Of a DNA stretch of 64,000 nt, positions 34,057 to 43,149 are shown one piece after another (position 1 is the stretch's first letter; the number at the start of each line of letters is the position of its first letter). The position numbers and the translations under genes are program-made. The stretch is from an uncultured Veillonellaceae bacterium. Its GTDB lineage: Bacteria; Bacillota; Negativicutes; Veillonellales; Veillonellaceae. The stretch spans positions 62,001-126,000 of the forward strand of contig CAMBIX010000004.1 of assembly GCA_945867815.1 (NCBI GenBank), given 5' to 3'. A model generated the notes under the pieces. That model was not told the DNA's origin, did no database searches, and saw only the letters and a program-made list of their open reading frames with translations.

Positions 34057-35792
34057 CTTGCCTCCCTACAAACACCACACCGCTGGCAACCATCCTGACA
34101 AGGCGCTGTATAAGCTCCCTGTAGGCCTTTTTCCCATTCCGCCTGCAAATAGCCATCAGCTAGCCCCATATCTAAAAAATCCCATGGTAACTCTTCATCA
34201 AAAGCCCGTTCTCTGTAATTAGCCTGGTCTACATCAATACCTGCTTCTTGACAGAGACCAACAAAGGATTTACTACCATCTGCTTTAGCACAAGCAGCCA
34301 GCACTGAACCTAAACGCCTATCTCCTCGTGCTAAAACCGCCTGTATATAGGCTTCCTTAAGGGATTCAATTAAAACCTCTATTTGCCTATCCTTACTTAA
34401 GGCCTTACGGATGCCCTTTAACTTGCGATTAACCTCTCGCCTTGTGTCCATAGCCATCCACTGAAAGGGGGTAAAAGGCTTAGGTATAAAAGGATTAATG
34501 CTTAACGTTAATCGACCATGACAACCAACTTCCTCCATATAAGCCCTTGTTCGTTTAGCCAAATCAATAATAGCCTCTATATCCTCGTCCATCTCTGTAG
34601 GCAGGCCGACCATAATATAAAAACGAATCTGATGAATGCCACCGGCCGCTGCCATTCGGACGGATGTGCGTAAATCATCCTCGGTAATCCCCTTATTAAT
34701 AACCTTGCGAAGGCGGTCACTACCCGTTTCAGGTGCTATCGTAATGGTATGCTGCCCACTAACAGCCAAACCTTTTACTACATCCGACGTTAAAGAATCC
34801 GCCCGTAATGACGCACAAGAATAACGCAGGTTTTTAGACCGAATATAAGCTACCAATTCATCAATAGCTGGATAATCAGAAATAGCCGCTCCCATAAGAC
34901 CCACTTTTTTACCTAACAAAGCCGCCCTATCAACACCTTCCTTAAGCTGATGCAAAGGCCGTACACGAGGCTTGCGATAACAATACCCAGCCATGCAAAA
35001 ACGACAATGACGCCCACAGCCACGAGCTACTTCTACTATATACATGGCGCCAAACTCCGTATAATCTGTAGCCACTACTGTTTCACCACCAGCCGTTAAA
35101 GGCCCCCAATGACGCTTTATTGTATCCGGTGCCCCCGCCAAGGCCTGTCTAGTGATCTGATGGGTCTCATCATTATAAGTCACCTCATAAAGACTCGGTA
35201 CATAGACGCCCTCTAATTGACTAAGCTCTTTTAAAATAGCCCCGCGCGACAGCCCCCTTTCACGACCTTCATTAATACAGCCCACAGCCTTAGCCGTTAT
35301 CTCTTCTCCTTCACCTATGATAAAAGCATCAAAGAAATCAGCTAAAGGTTCTGGATTAAAGGTCGCACAAGGGCCACCACCAATAACAAAAACATCTGCT
35401 GTCCGTCTATCCTTAGCTAATACAGGGACTTGCCCCATCTGTAAAAGAATGGGAATATTAAAATAATCCATTTCAAAAGTTATATCGATACCAATAATAG
35501 AGAATTGATGTAGGGGTCGTCGACTCTCTATGCTCATTAGGGGCGTTCGCGTCTTAGTGTAAGCCACCATTTCCTGGCGTTCTGGCATAAAAGCGCGTTC
35601 GCAGCACGTATCTGGTCTTGCATTTAACTCTTCATAAATAATATGCAAGCCTAAATTACTCATACCCACATAATAGGTATTTGGATAAACCAAAGCCACT
35701 TTATGGGGTTTGTGCCCATCATAGGCACTACGATTAGCTTCTTGCTCAGCTAACGCCTCTAAGCGATATTGTAAATCTCTTCTTGTTAACAT
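34053..35792 (-). CDS. B12-binding radical SAM protein (TIGR03960 type)
   Basis: The start is the ATG at 35792, with AAGGA five bases upstream. The 579-residue protein has an N-terminal cobalamin-binding-like region (about 30-165: KVALVYPNTYYVGMSNLG, IGGGPCATFNPEP) and a radical SAM core with C259, C263 and C266 in ARGCGRHCRFC, the 4Fe-4S binding triad. The C-terminus adds a cluster CQDGCQRCGVC, which may bind another metal site. Members lie near division and ribosome genes in Firmicutes, but no reaction is established. It is the first gene of the pgeF-yggS-sepF-ylmH-divIVA operon. Confidence 0.88.
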   Translation of the reverse strand: MLTRRDLQYRLEALAEQEANRSAYDGHKPHKVALVYPNTYYVGMSNLGLHIIYEELNARPDTCCERAFMPERQEMVAYTKTRTPLMSIESRRPLHQFSIIGIDITFEMDYFNIPILLQMGQVPVLAKDRRTADVFVIGGGPCATFNPEPLADFFDAFIIGEGEEITAKAVGCINEGRERGLSRGAILKELSQLEGVYVPSLYEVTYNDETHQITRQALAGAPDTIKRHWGPLTAGGETVVATDYTEFGAMYIVEVARGCGRHCRFCMAGYCYRKPRVRPLHQLKEGVDRAALLGKKVGLMGAAISDYPAIDELVAYIRSKNLRYSCASLRADSLTSDVVKGLAVSGQHTITIAPETGSDRLRKVINKGITEDDLRTSVRMAAAGGIHQIRFYIMVGLPTEMDEDIEAIIDLAKRTRAYMEEVGCHGRLTLSINPFIPKPFTPFQWMAMDTRREVNRKLKGIRKALSKDRQIEVLIESLKEAYIQAVLARGDRRLGSVLAACAKADGSKSFVGLCQEAGIDVDQANYRERAFDEELPWDFLDMGLADGYLQAEWEKGLQGAYTAPCQDGCQRCGVCREAR

Positions 35793-36109
35793 ATACATCC
35801 TTATCAATTATACGCATCGATTTTATTAAACTTACGAGAAAGTGTTCATATATTCAATCTAATAACCCTATGCCTGTCTATCTTCAATATATCTCTTTAT
35901 TAATTAATCTACCAGACAAACAGTTAGCCATCCTTTTAACTTAATCATCTCTATTATAACAGGCTCGCCTCTATTTGTACCTGCCTATTTACGTTTCTAC
36001 CTTTTCTCCTACAGGCTATCTATCTCACGTATCAATTCTTCTTTTATATTGCGCAATCTCCTTGCTAATAGTAAAATTAATTAATATTGAGTAACAAGGA
36101 GGAACTAAC
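35793..36109. other. Divergent intergenic region between the division operon and dapL
   Basis: It is AT-rich and holds promoters for both directions; the only clear element is the extended -10 at 35953-35961. No gene or repeat is seen. Confidence 0.5.
35953..35961 (-). promoter_or_regulatory. Extended -10 promoter of the division operon
   Basis: The minus strand reads TGTTATAAT, a perfect extended -10 (TGnTATAAT), about 160 bases before the radical SAM start. The -35 region (GGTACA) is poor. A leader of about 155 bases would result. Confidence 0.55.
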
Positions 36110-37339
36110 ATGGCACATGTTAATGAAAACTATCTAAACCTACAGGGCTCCTATCTATTTGCAACTATTGCACATAAAGTAGCCGATTATAAAAAAGCCC
36201 ATCCTGACGCAGATATTATTAGTCTAGGCATTGGCGACGTAACGCTGCCACTAGCACCAGCCATCATCGAAGCGATGCACAAAGCCGTTGATGAAATGGG
36301 CCAAAAGGAAACCTTCCGTGGTTACGGTCCTGAACAAGGGTATGACTTTTTACGTCAGGCCATTATTAAAGGGGATTACGAACCTTTAGGCATTACCATT
36401 GCTGACGACGAAGTATTCGTCTCCGATGGCGCTAAATCAGATGTAGGCAATATCCAAGAACTCTTTAGTGAAGATAATATCATTGCCATTACAGACCCTG
36501 TATATCCGGTATACCTAGACAGCAATGTTATGGGTGGCCGTACAGGCAAAGCTGTTGATGGCATCTTTGAAAAGGTTGTTTACCTGCCATGCTCAGCGGA
36601 AAATAACTTTTCCCCCGCCTTTCCTAAAGAACACGTAGATATTGTGTATCTATGCTGTCCTAACAACCCAACGGGGACCGTACTTAGCCGTAAGCGTTTA
36701 TCTGAATGGATTCAATACTGCAAAGACAACGATGCCATCTTAATGTTCGACTCTGCCTATGAATCCTTCATCAGCAGCCAAGACACGGTTCACAGCATTT
36801 ACGAATTACCGGATGCGCGCCAAGTAGCTATTGAATTCCGTTCCTTCTCTAAAACGGCTGGTTTCACAGGCGTTCGCTGTGCCTACACTGTGGTGCCAAA
36901 AGAAGTAAGTGCTAAAACCAAAGACGGCAAACGTCAGCCCTTAAATCCCTTGTGGAACCGTCGCCAATGCACTAAGTTCAATGGTGTTCCTTATATTACA
37001 CAACGAGCTGCCGAAGCTGTTTACACCCCAGAAGGTCGCAAACAGACCCGTGAAAACATTGCTTACTACAAAGAAAACGCCCGCATCATTCGTGAAGGCC
37101 TAGAAAGCATTGGCCTTACCGTTTATGGCGGCGTAGACGCCCCTTACATTTGGCTTCAAACACCAAAAGGCAAAACTAGCTGGGATATGTTTGATATTCT
37201 CTTAGAACAAGCTAACATTGTTAGTACACCAGGTTCTGGCTTTGGTCCTTGCGGTGAAGGCTACTTACGCTTAACCTCCTTCGGCAGCCGCGAAAATACC
37301 ATCCGTGCTGTTGAACGCATCAAAAAATTATCCTTCTAA
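36110..37339 (+). CDS. dapL: LL-diaminopimelate aminotransferase
   Basis: DapL converts tetrahydrodipicolinate to LL-diaminopimelate in one step, bypassing the acylated intermediates of lysine and peptidoglycan synthesis. The 409 residues show [14 protein letters not shown] (39-52), [13 protein letters not shown] (132-144), [10 protein letters not shown] (181-190) and the PLP lysine K248 in [12 protein letters not shown], typical of this enzyme ([17 protein letters not shown] is its usual start). AAGGAGG precedes the ATG. A second route, ddh, lies at 44377-45354. Confidence 0.96.
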   Translation: MAHVNENYLNLQGSYLFATIAHKVADYKKAHPDADIISLGIGDVTLPLAPAIIEAMHKAVDEMGQKETFRGYGPEQGYDFLRQAIIKGDYEPLGITIADDEVFVSDGAKSDVGNIQELFSEDNIIAITDPVYPVYLDSNVMGGRTGKAVDGIFEKVVYLPCSAENNFSPAFPKEHVDIVYLCCPNNPTGTVLSRKRLSEWIQYCKDNDAILMFDSAYESFISSQDTVHSIYELPDARQVAIEFRSFSKTAGFTGVRCAYTVVPKEVSAKTKDGKRQPLNPLWNRRQCTKFNGVPYITQRAAEAVYTPEGRKQTRENIAYYKENARIIREGLESIGLTVYGGVDAPYIWLQTPKGKTSWDMFDILLEQANIVSTPGSGFGPCGEGYLRLTSFGSRENTIRAVERIKKLSF

Positions 37340-37357
37340 ACTATATAAGGTAAGTCA

Positions 37358-37396
37358 AATAACAGTACGTACGCCTGTATGTACTGTTATTGTTTA
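37358..37396 (+). terminator. Terminator of dapL
   Basis: AATAACAGTAC (37358-37368) pairs with GTACTGTTATT (37381-37391) around a short inner stem; the U-tract is weak (GTTTATATA). Confidence 0.7.
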
Positions 37397-37412
37397 TATA
37401 GACCACATAGTA

Positions 37413-37421
37413 TGGTATTAT
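37413..37421 (+). promoter_or_regulatory. Extended -10 promoter of ychF
   Basis: TGGTATTAT is an extended -10; TTGTTT lies too far upstream to be a good -35. The ychF ATG is 58 bases downstream. Confidence 0.45.
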
Positions 37422-37478
37422 ATGTAATAGTTATTTTTTATTTATTCGTAGAAAAATCTAACCGTAAAGGATGTTATT

Positions 37479-38585
37479 ATGAGTACCAATCTTGAAGTCG
37501 GTATTGTCGGTCTACCTAACGTAGGTAAAAGTACCCTATTCAATGCCATTACTAAAGCTGGCGCCGAAGCAGCCAACTATCCCTTCTGTACTATCGAACC
37601 AAACGTAGGTGTCGTTGATGTACCTGACGCCCGCCTAGGTGTATTGGCCGATATGTTCAAATCACGTAAGGTTATTCCTGCCGCTATGCGTTTTGTTGAT
37701 ATTGCTGGTCTTGTAGCAGGCGCCTCCAAGGGCGAAGGTTTAGGCAATAAATTCTTAAGTCACATCCGTGAAACAGATGCTATTGCACAGGTTATTCGCT
37801 GCTTTGATGATCCAAACATTACCCATGTGGCTGGTTCCATTGACCCTGTTCGCGACATTGAAATTATCAATACGGAATTATGTTTAGCTGACCTTGAAAC
37901 AGTAGACAAACGTTTACAGCGTATTGCCAAAATTGCTAAAAGTGGCGACAAAGAAGCTCGTGCGGAAGTGCCTGTATTAGAACGCATTAGTGAAGCACTA
38001 ACTGAAGCCACGCCTGTTCGTGCCCTCGACCTGAACGATGATGAACTCGATATGTTAAAAGAATTAAATCTACTAACTATTAAAAAATCCTTGTTCGTTG
38101 CTAATATTGCAGAAGATGAAATTAGTGACTATTCCCAGAACGAATATGTCAAACAAGTACAAGCCTATGCGGAGAAAGAAGGCTCTGCTGTTGTTGTCGT
38201 ATCAGCCAGTATCGAATCTGAAATTGCTGAATTATCTGACGACGAAGCCAAAGCTTTCTTAGATGATTTAGGTGTTAGTGAAAGCGGTCTTGATAAATTA
38301 ATTAAAGCTAGCTACTCCTTATTAGGTCTAATCAACTTCTTTACAGCTGGGGAAACCGAAACGCGGGCTTGGACCATTACTAAGGGTACCAAAGCACCAC
38401 AGGCGGCTGGTAAAATCCACTCCGATATTGAAAAAGGCTTCATTCGTGCCGAAATTGTATCTTATGATGATTTAATTGCCTGTGGCAGTCAAAATGCAGC
38501 CAAGGAAAAAGGCCTTGTTCGTTTGGAAGGTAAAGATTATGTTATGCAAGATGGGGATGTAACGTATTTCCGTTTTAATGTATAA
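37479..38585 (+). CDS. ychF: Redox-regulated ribosome-binding ATPase YchF (Obg family)
   Basis: YchF is a universally conserved ATPase of the GTPase superfamily that binds ribosomes and is linked to stress and redox responses. The 368-residue protein has G1 GLPNVGKSTLFNAIT (10-24), FVDIAGLVAGASKGEGLGNKFL (72-93), and an NIAEDE block in place of the GTPase NKxD motif, which gives ATP preference. The C-terminal TGS-like domain (GLINFFTAGETETRAWTITKG, DIEKGFIRAEIVSYDDL) is complete. The hairpin element at 38589 starts 3 bases past its stop. Confidence 0.97.
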   Translation: MSTNLEVGIVGLPNVGKSTLFNAITKAGAEAANYPFCTIEPNVGVVDVPDARLGVLADMFKSRKVIPAAMRFVDIAGLVAGASKGEGLGNKFLSHIRETDAIAQVIRCFDDPNITHVAGSIDPVRDIEIINTELCLADLETVDKRLQRIAKIAKSGDKEARAEVPVLERISEALTEATPVRALDLNDDELDMLKELNLLTIKKSLFVANIAEDEISDYSQNEYVKQVQAYAEKEGSAVVVVSASIESEIAELSDDEAKAFLDDLGVSESGLDKLIKASYSLLGLINFFTAGETETRAWTITKGTKAPQAAGKIHSDIEKGFIRAEIVSYDDLIACGSQNAAKEKGLVRLEGKDYVMQDGDVTYFRFNV

Positions 38586-38588
38586 GAC

Positions 38589-38655
38589 GCAAAGGATTAT
38601 GTCCCTCGCGAGCTGGTACTATCGTAAGGCTCTTTAACGGGACATAGTTCTTTGC
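38589..38655 (+). repeat. Hairpin element, copy A: 17-bp stem with conserved 33-nt apical domain
   Basis: Arms 38589-38605 and 38639-38655 pair over 17 bp, the two irregular pairs being G-U. The 33-base apical part (38606-38638) is nearly identical to that of two other hairpins at 45473-45505 and 45588-45620. It contains an inner hairpin GAGC-TGG-TAC-TATC-GTA-AG-GCTC. Read in the direction of ychF, the order is TCGC, inner hairpin, TTTAAC. No T-run follows, so it is not a normal terminator. The stem sequence has nothing in common with the other two copies beyond the CCC/GGG top. Confidence 0.85.
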
Positions 38656-38766
38656 TCAAATTTATGAGGGTAGTGTTATTTAGAGCCTCTAGAGCTAAAG
38701 TATCGCATCAAACGACAGCATGACTTTCTAACCAATAGACAACTCCGCTTCTAGTGAATGTTTATC

Positions 38767-38816
38767 AAAAAAAGACAGTATCGAAAAGCACTCCGCTATT
38801 TCGATACTGTTTTTTT
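38767..38816. terminator. Bidirectional terminator with a conserved 12-nt loop (copy D)
   Basis: ACAGTATCGAAA (38775-38786) pairs with TTTCGATACTGT (38799-38810); A7 precedes and T7 follows, so it can act on both strands. Its loop AGCACTCCGCTA and the closing AAA/TTT pairs match those of the next hairpin (17 of 20 positions over GAAA-loop-TTTC), although the lower stems differ. Confidence 0.85.
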
Positions 38817-38852
38817 AGTTTTACTCTATCTAAAGATTGTACTCCTAAGAAG

Positions 38853-38910
38853 GAAGTCTAGTGGAGTGAAAGGCGCTACGCTATTTCACCCCACTAGACT
38901 TCTCTTTTTT
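38853..38910. terminator. Terminator hairpin with a conserved 12-nt loop (copy E)
   Basis: A 19-bp stem (38853-38871 against 38884-38902, one irregular pair) carries the loop GGCGCTACGCTA closed by AAA/TTT, then TCTTTTTT on the plus side. It lies 40 bases past the end of the minus-strand selenium operon and may serve convergent transcripts. Confidence 0.8.
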
Positions 38911-38949
38911 ACTTCTCTCTTTTATTTCTCTCTTTAAGTATTCCTTTCT

Positions 38950-39234
38950 TTACCCTACATAGCCTTTATCTATAACTATTTTACGTGCAGAATCCCTACT
39001 ACCCGTATATTCATAAATAGCACTCCAAGTAATTTGATTTTTTTGTAGTGTTTGTAAAAGTGCTCCTAAATCAACAGCACTAAACCGTATACCTAAGCCA
39101 CAAGAAGAATGTATAGTCGGTGGCAAGGGATACAATTTACAAGAAAATCCTGCCATTTGCAGGTCTCTTTCCGCCTTTGTAGCAAAGTAAAAATCACTAA
39201 ATACAATTAGCCGATTATAAATAACTTGACTCAT
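38950..39234 (-). CDS. DUF3343 family putative selenium/sulfur carrier-related protein
   Basis: The 94-residue protein has FSDFYFATKAERDLQMAGF (12-30) and PPTIHSSCGLGIRF (38-51), the DUF3343 core with its conserved Ser-Ser-Cys-Gly. DUF3343 proteins are regularly encoded next to yedF and selD. The conserved cysteine could carry selenide or sulfide; the role is not established. It overlaps yedF by 4 bases (ATGA), so translation is coupled. Confidence 0.85.
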   Translation of the reverse strand: MSQVIYNRLIVFSDFYFATKAERDLQMAGFSCKLYPLPPTIHSSCGLGIRFSAVDLGALLQTLQKNQITWSAIYEYTGSRDSARKIVIDKGYVG

Positions 39235-40046
39235 AAGGTTACAACTGGTTTATCTAACAAGGTATCAGTAATAACAAAAAGATTAGTTATATCCCCGACA
39301 GCTACTTTATCTTTTAATCCGTAATAGCCAAGGCATATACCACAACCTGCTATATCTACACCACGATTTTGTAATTGCTGCATAGCTTCTAAGACAGGCG
39401 AACCTTCCGCAATTAGTTTTACCCCACTATTAATAAAATAAATAGCTTCTGGTTGATTATCTGCTTCGACTAGGCATTCAAAAAAGGTCCTCATAAGGGT
39501 TTCCCCTAATTCTTGACTACCTTCACCTAAGTAGTTTTTTGTAATAAGAAGATATTTGTTAGCTAACACTAGTGAATGGCCCGTTCCGCTAACAGTATTA
39601 ACTCTCGAGTTCTCCCTATCTTCTGCTATATCACTAGCACTACTATTGTTAACGCTACTACTCTGTCCGTCTTTTACAGCCACTTGCTGTCGTAAATTTA
39701 AACTTCGTCCCTGTACATCAAAGGCTTTTTCTTTAACCTGATTTGCTCTCGTTATAGTTACGTCTCCACTCGCTTTTTGCTTATCTATTATATCTGCCTT
39801 TGAATCTCTAACCCCAACTAATTGCAATCGGACTTGATAGTCTCTTCCGTCTTCTACAACAGATACATCATAGCCCTTGGCCCGTCCAAATTTACGTACG
39901 TTATCTCGGCTCACTTCATTATCTACAAGGATACAAACACTTTCATTCGGATGTTCTTCTATGGCTTTTTTTGCTGCTATTACAGGTTTTGGGCACAAGG
40001 TGCCTCGCATATCAACTGTATATATGTTACCTTTATTCTCTATCAT
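39231..40046 (-). CDS. yedF: Sulfurtransferase-like selenium metabolism protein YedF
   Basis: The ATG at 40046 is preferred, with GGAG nine bases upstream; the GTG at 40079 has no site. The 271-residue protein has an N-terminal TusA-like domain (YTVDMRGTLCPKPVIAAKKAIEE, the CPxP motif) and a C-terminal DsrE-like domain (YLLITKNYLGEGSQELGETLMRTFFECL and a CGICLGYYG motif), the architecture of TIGR03527. A linker of about 60 residues (84-145) is Ser/Asn-rich and poorly conserved. With selD it suggests delivery of reduced selenium. Confidence 0.9.
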   Translation of the reverse strand: MIENKGNIYTVDMRGTLCPKPVIAAKKAIEEHPNESVCILVDNEVSRDNVRKFGRAKGYDVSVVEDGRDYQVRLQLVGVRDSKADIIDKQKASGDVTITRANQVKEKAFDVQGRSLNLRQQVAVKDGQSSSVNNSSASDIAEDRENSRVNTVSGTGHSLVLANKYLLITKNYLGEGSQELGETLMRTFFECLVEADNQPEAIYFINSGVKLIAEGSPVLEAMQQLQNRGVDIAGCGICLGYYGLKDKVAVGDITNLFVITDTLLDKPVVTL

Positions 40047-40399
40047 ATACTGTAACTCCGTATCATTTACCCAACTCACTCTTACGCTATCATCTCATAT
40101 TATATTAGCCTTTACTAAGGGCACAAACGAAAGTACAAAAATACTTCCTATACATCAAATACCATTTACAGGGCCTATATTAGACTAGCATTTACCAAGC
40201 ATATTTACCAAGTACTACGCTTCTCAACAAACGATATCAATCCTATACATACGTCCTATTTTGCTCGTTATATTTACTTAGTACCCCAATATTACTGTGG
40301 ATATACATTCCTATACATGCGGCACTATTTTGCTCCTTATATTTACCACAACGTATAGATTGCATCAGCCCCCATTTATACGACACTATTAAAATACCC
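40047..40399. other. Intergenic stretch between yedF and selD with degenerate repeats
   Basis: This 353-base gap has the long direct repeat at 40241/40309 and the shorter repeated string ATTTACCAAG near 40186-40210. No open frame of note is present, so yedF and selD are probably transcribed separately. Confidence 0.6.
40241..40347. repeat. Imperfect 38-39-bp direct repeat
   Basis: Two copies, 40241-40278 and 40309-40347, share TCCTATACAT, ACTATTTTGCT (with small changes) and TTATATTTAC. They lie 68 bp apart, upstream of yedF. Confidence 0.65.
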
Positions 40400-41431
40400 T
40401 TACCTAACTTTTACATAAGCTGCTTCTTTAGCAACTACCCGTCCTATGCAAGTAGCTTGGTTCACTCCAGCCATCTGTAAGGCTTTTACCAAGGCATCTA
40501 CCTCTTCTTCTGGCAAAGCAAATAAGAGACCACCTGAAGTCTGTGGATCAAATAAAACATCACTCCACACCGTATCTGCCAAATCACCTAAATCAACACC
40601 AGTAACACTTTTACGATTACTATAAGTACCAGCTGGCACGAGCCCCATAGTAGCGGCTTCCAGTGTATCAGTAAATAAAGGCACCTTCCCATGTGCTAAT
40701 TCGATTGTTATCTGACTATTACGGGCTAGTTCCGTCATATGCCCTAGTAAGCTAAAGCCGGTAATATCTGTACAGGCATGAATGGTAAAACCCTTAGCTA
40801 CTTCACACGCCATTTTATTAGGTGTACCCATAGAGGCAAGAGCCTCTTTAACTCCATTAGGAAATAAATCTCCCTTTAAAGCCGTTGTTAATACGCCTGT
40901 TCCTATAGGTTTCGTTAAAACTAAGACATCCCCTACCTTAGTGCCTTGATTTTTCCAAATAGACTGAGGATTAACTAAACCTGTAACAGCTAAACCAAAC
41001 AAGGGCGTATCCTGTTCAATGCTATGACCACCTAAAACAACAACAGCGAGCTCCCGCAATAAATCAGCTGCCCCTTGCAAAACACGAGCCAACGTACCAG
41101 CCTCTACCAAGGGGACTGGAAAGGCCACAAGATTTAAGGCACTTATGGGACACCCTCCCATCGCATAAATATCACTAAGACTATTAGCTGTTGCTATACG
41201 TCCAAATTGATAAGCATCATCCACTAAAGGCGGGAAAAAATCTGTTGTTTGTACCAAGGCCTCCGTCTCCGATAGTTGATAAACACCGGCATCATCGGCT
41301 CCCGTCATATTAACTAAGACTTTTTTATTGATCGGCCAAGTTATTGAACCTAAGTTTTTTTCTAATAAAGCCGGTCCTAATTTACAGGCACAACCACCCT
41401 TAGGCGCCCAGTCAGTTAATCGCTTTTTCAC
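40400..41431 (-). CDS. selD: Selenide, water dikinase (selenophosphate synthetase)
   Basis: SelD makes selenophosphate from selenide and ATP, the donor for selenocysteine and selenouridine. The 343 residues have the catalytic block KGGCACKLGP with C14 and K17 (cysteine, not selenocysteine, form), TGADDAGVYQL (44-54), SDIYAMGG (87-94) and the closing FDPQTSGGLLFALP. Neither selA nor selB is in the window, so the end use of selenium cannot be told. It lies 353 bases upstream of yedF on the same strand. Confidence 0.96.
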   Translation of the reverse strand: MKKRLTDWAPKGGCACKLGPALLEKNLGSITWPINKKVLVNMTGADDAGVYQLSETEALVQTTDFFPPLVDDAYQFGRIATANSLSDIYAMGGCPISALNLVAFPVPLVEAGTLARVLQGAADLLRELAVVVLGGHSIEQDTPLFGLAVTGLVNPQSIWKNQGTKVGDVLVLTKPIGTGVLTTALKGDLFPNGVKEALASMGTPNKMACEVAKGFTIHACTDITGFSLLGHMTELARNSQITIELAHGKVPLFTDTLEAATMGLVPAGTYSNRKSVTGVDLGDLADTVWSDVLFDPQTSGGLLFALPEEEVDALVKALQMAGVNQATCIGRVVAKEAAYVKVR

Positions 41432-41607
41432 ACATATGCTCCTTATGCCTATATACTCTTTTCTTTATCAATAGTATGTCAATTCTTAAGCAGCCTTAGC
41501 AAGTGCATCCTCCAGTTCTTTCGCTCATTATCCTACTCTTTCTAAATACGCACTATGCAAAATAGATAAAAAAGGCTCCTATCGACCTATACAGTCTAAA
41601 CTAATCT

Positions 41608-41844
41608 TTATGTTTCTGGTTTTACTTGCGGTTCCTTTTCTACATTTGCCTGTCTAGATAAGAGCTTCTTTACATTTTTTTCAAATTTAGGTCGGGCAAT
41701 CAAAACTTGCCGCCCACAGCCCTGACAGACAATACTAAAATCTGTGCCAATCCGTTTAACTTCCCACGTATCACTGCCACAAGGATGTGTCTTTTTCATT
41801 TTTACTATATCGCCTACGTAATATCTAACAAATGGTTTCGCCAT
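41608..41844 (-). CDS. DUF951 domain protein
   Basis: The ATG at 41844 has AAGGGAGAG eight bases upstream and is preferred to 41865. The 78-residue protein has YYVGDIVKMKKTHPCGSDTWEVKRIG (8-33) and IVCQGCGRQVLIARPKFEK (41-59), the DUF951 core; the two or three Cys residues could form a zinc site with the HPCG cysteine. Function unknown. In Firmicutes it is often encoded near ychF or rpsF; here it stands alone. Confidence 0.88.
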   Translation of the reverse strand: MAKPFVRYYVGDIVKMKKTHPCGSDTWEVKRIGTDFSIVCQGCGRQVLIARPKFEKNVKKLLSRQANVEKEPQVKPET

Positions 41845-42270
41845 AGTCGCTCTCCCTTCTCTCACCTTTTGTAACTCTTTTTTCTATTAAATCATTATCT
41901 GATAGTGAGTCATCTAGACTCCACTGATTACTCCTTATTATACAACAAGCACCTAAGTAAGCCTTATTTATTTTTTATAATCTTTCTATGATTTTTATTC
42001 TCATTATAAATTATACACTATCTAATTTACTTCCTCAACAAGTAGCTTATTAATAGATTTTCTAACTACTTCATAAAGGTCACAATGATAAGTGTTTTCA
42101 CTTTTTAAATTTTATAGAAAAAACTTCACTTTTTTACTTGCTTTTCTCTTTTATTCTTTCTATAATGTAATCAACAATGATTCTTCGTTATGAACACATA
42201 ACTGAATCTTGCTTTTTCAATACATTATTTATATACATAAGTTTGTAGTTAAAGTAAAGGAGTCTTTACC
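41845..42270. other. Long leader/intergenic region upstream of rubrerythrin
   Basis: This 426-base AT-rich gap carries the rubrerythrin promoter at 42138-42166 and a second promoter-like pair near 42209-42237. I see no small gene, riboswitch or repeat. Confidence 0.5.
42138..42166 (+). promoter_or_regulatory. Promoter of rubrerythrin
   Basis: TTGCTT (42138-42143) and TATAAT (42161-42166) are 17 bases apart. The transcript would have a leader of about 100 bases. A weaker second pair (TTGCTT, 17 bases, TATACA) lies at about 42209-42237. Confidence 0.65.
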
Positions 42271-42822
42271 ATGGCAGAATTAAAAGGATCTCAAACAGAA
42301 AAGAATTTACAAGCTGCATTTGCTGGCGAATCTCAAGCTAACCGCAAATATACTTACTATGCAGGAGCTGCTCGCAAAGCTGGGATGAACCGCATTGCCG
42401 ATTATTTTGAAGAAACAGCAGGCAATGAAAGTGCCCATGCTAAAATTTGGTTCAAATTGTTACAAGGCGGCGATGTATCCTCCGACGTAGCTTTGAACTT
42501 AAAAGACGCTGCTGCTGGCGAACATTGGGAAACAACCGATATGTACCCAGGCTTCGCTAAAACAGCTAAAGAAGAAGGTTTCACTAAAATTGCTTACTTA
42601 TTTGAACAAGTAGGTGCTATTGAAGCTCGTCATGAAGAACGCTATTTAGCCTTAGCTAACTCCGTTAAGGGCGAAAAAGTATTCACTAGTGATAAACCAA
42701 TCGCTTGGATTTGCGCTAACTGCGGTTACATTCATGTGGGTACAGAAGCACCTAAAGTTTGCCCAGTATGTGCTCACCCACAGGCTTTCTTCCATCGTCA
42801 TTTTGAAGCTTTGGAAGACTAA
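42271..42822 (+). CDS. Rubrerythrin
   Basis: Rubrerythrin reduces hydrogen peroxide in anaerobes. The 183 residues hold the four-helix diiron domain ([49 protein letters not shown], with the ExxH-type ligands) and a C-terminal rubredoxin-like domain ([25 protein letters not shown], two CxxC pairs binding iron). An AAAGGAG site and a good promoter precede it. It is monocistronic with its own terminator. Confidence 0.95.
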   Translation: MAELKGSQTEKNLQAAFAGESQANRKYTYYAGAARKAGMNRIADYFEETAGNESAHAKIWFKLLQGGDVSSDVALNLKDAAAGEHWETTDMYPGFAKTAKEEGFTKIAYLFEQVGAIEARHEERYLALANSVKGEKVFTSDKPIAWICANCGYIHVGTEAPKVCPVCAHPQAFFHRHFEALED

Positions 42823-42875
42823 TTTGAACACCTAACTGATTTATTAGTTACAAGTTCATAAATACCTCAAATTTC

Positions 42876-42925
42876 AAAAGAGGCTGTTACCGAATCATTT
42901 ATTCAGTAACAGCCTCTTCTTTTAT
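42876..42925 (+). terminator. Terminator of rubrerythrin
   Basis: AAGAGGCTGTTAC...GAAT pairs with ATTC.GTAACAGCCTCTT (right arm 42901-42918), followed by CTTTTAT. Confidence 0.85.
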
Positions 42926-43081
42926 AGATATATCATTTCCATTCCAAGATAGCTATAGAATTTATTTTTTAAGTCGGTGTACATCCACCTATACATATAA
43001 GAGTCAGTTCTGTTCTTCTAAATCTGACACTAGCCATGCGTCTTTATGCATAGCAACTAATATTTTTATATCCACAACCTA

Positions 43082-43110
43082 TTGTCAACCTTTCCTTTTT
43101 TCGCTATAGT
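43082..43110 (+). promoter_or_regulatory. Promoter of the AEC transporter gene
   Basis: TTGTCA (43082-43087) and TATAGT (43105-43110) are 17 bases apart, 40 bases before the ATG. Confidence 0.65.
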
Positions 43111-43149
43111 AGAAGATAGTCTATATATTAACATAAAGGGGATGTTTTA

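Larger units (their letters stand above)
38586..38949. other. Intergenic region between ychF and the selenium genes, filled with hairpins
   Basis: This 364-base gap holds three hairpins (38589-38655, 38767-38816, 38853-38910). Between 38656 and 38766 I see nothing. Confidence 0.6.
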
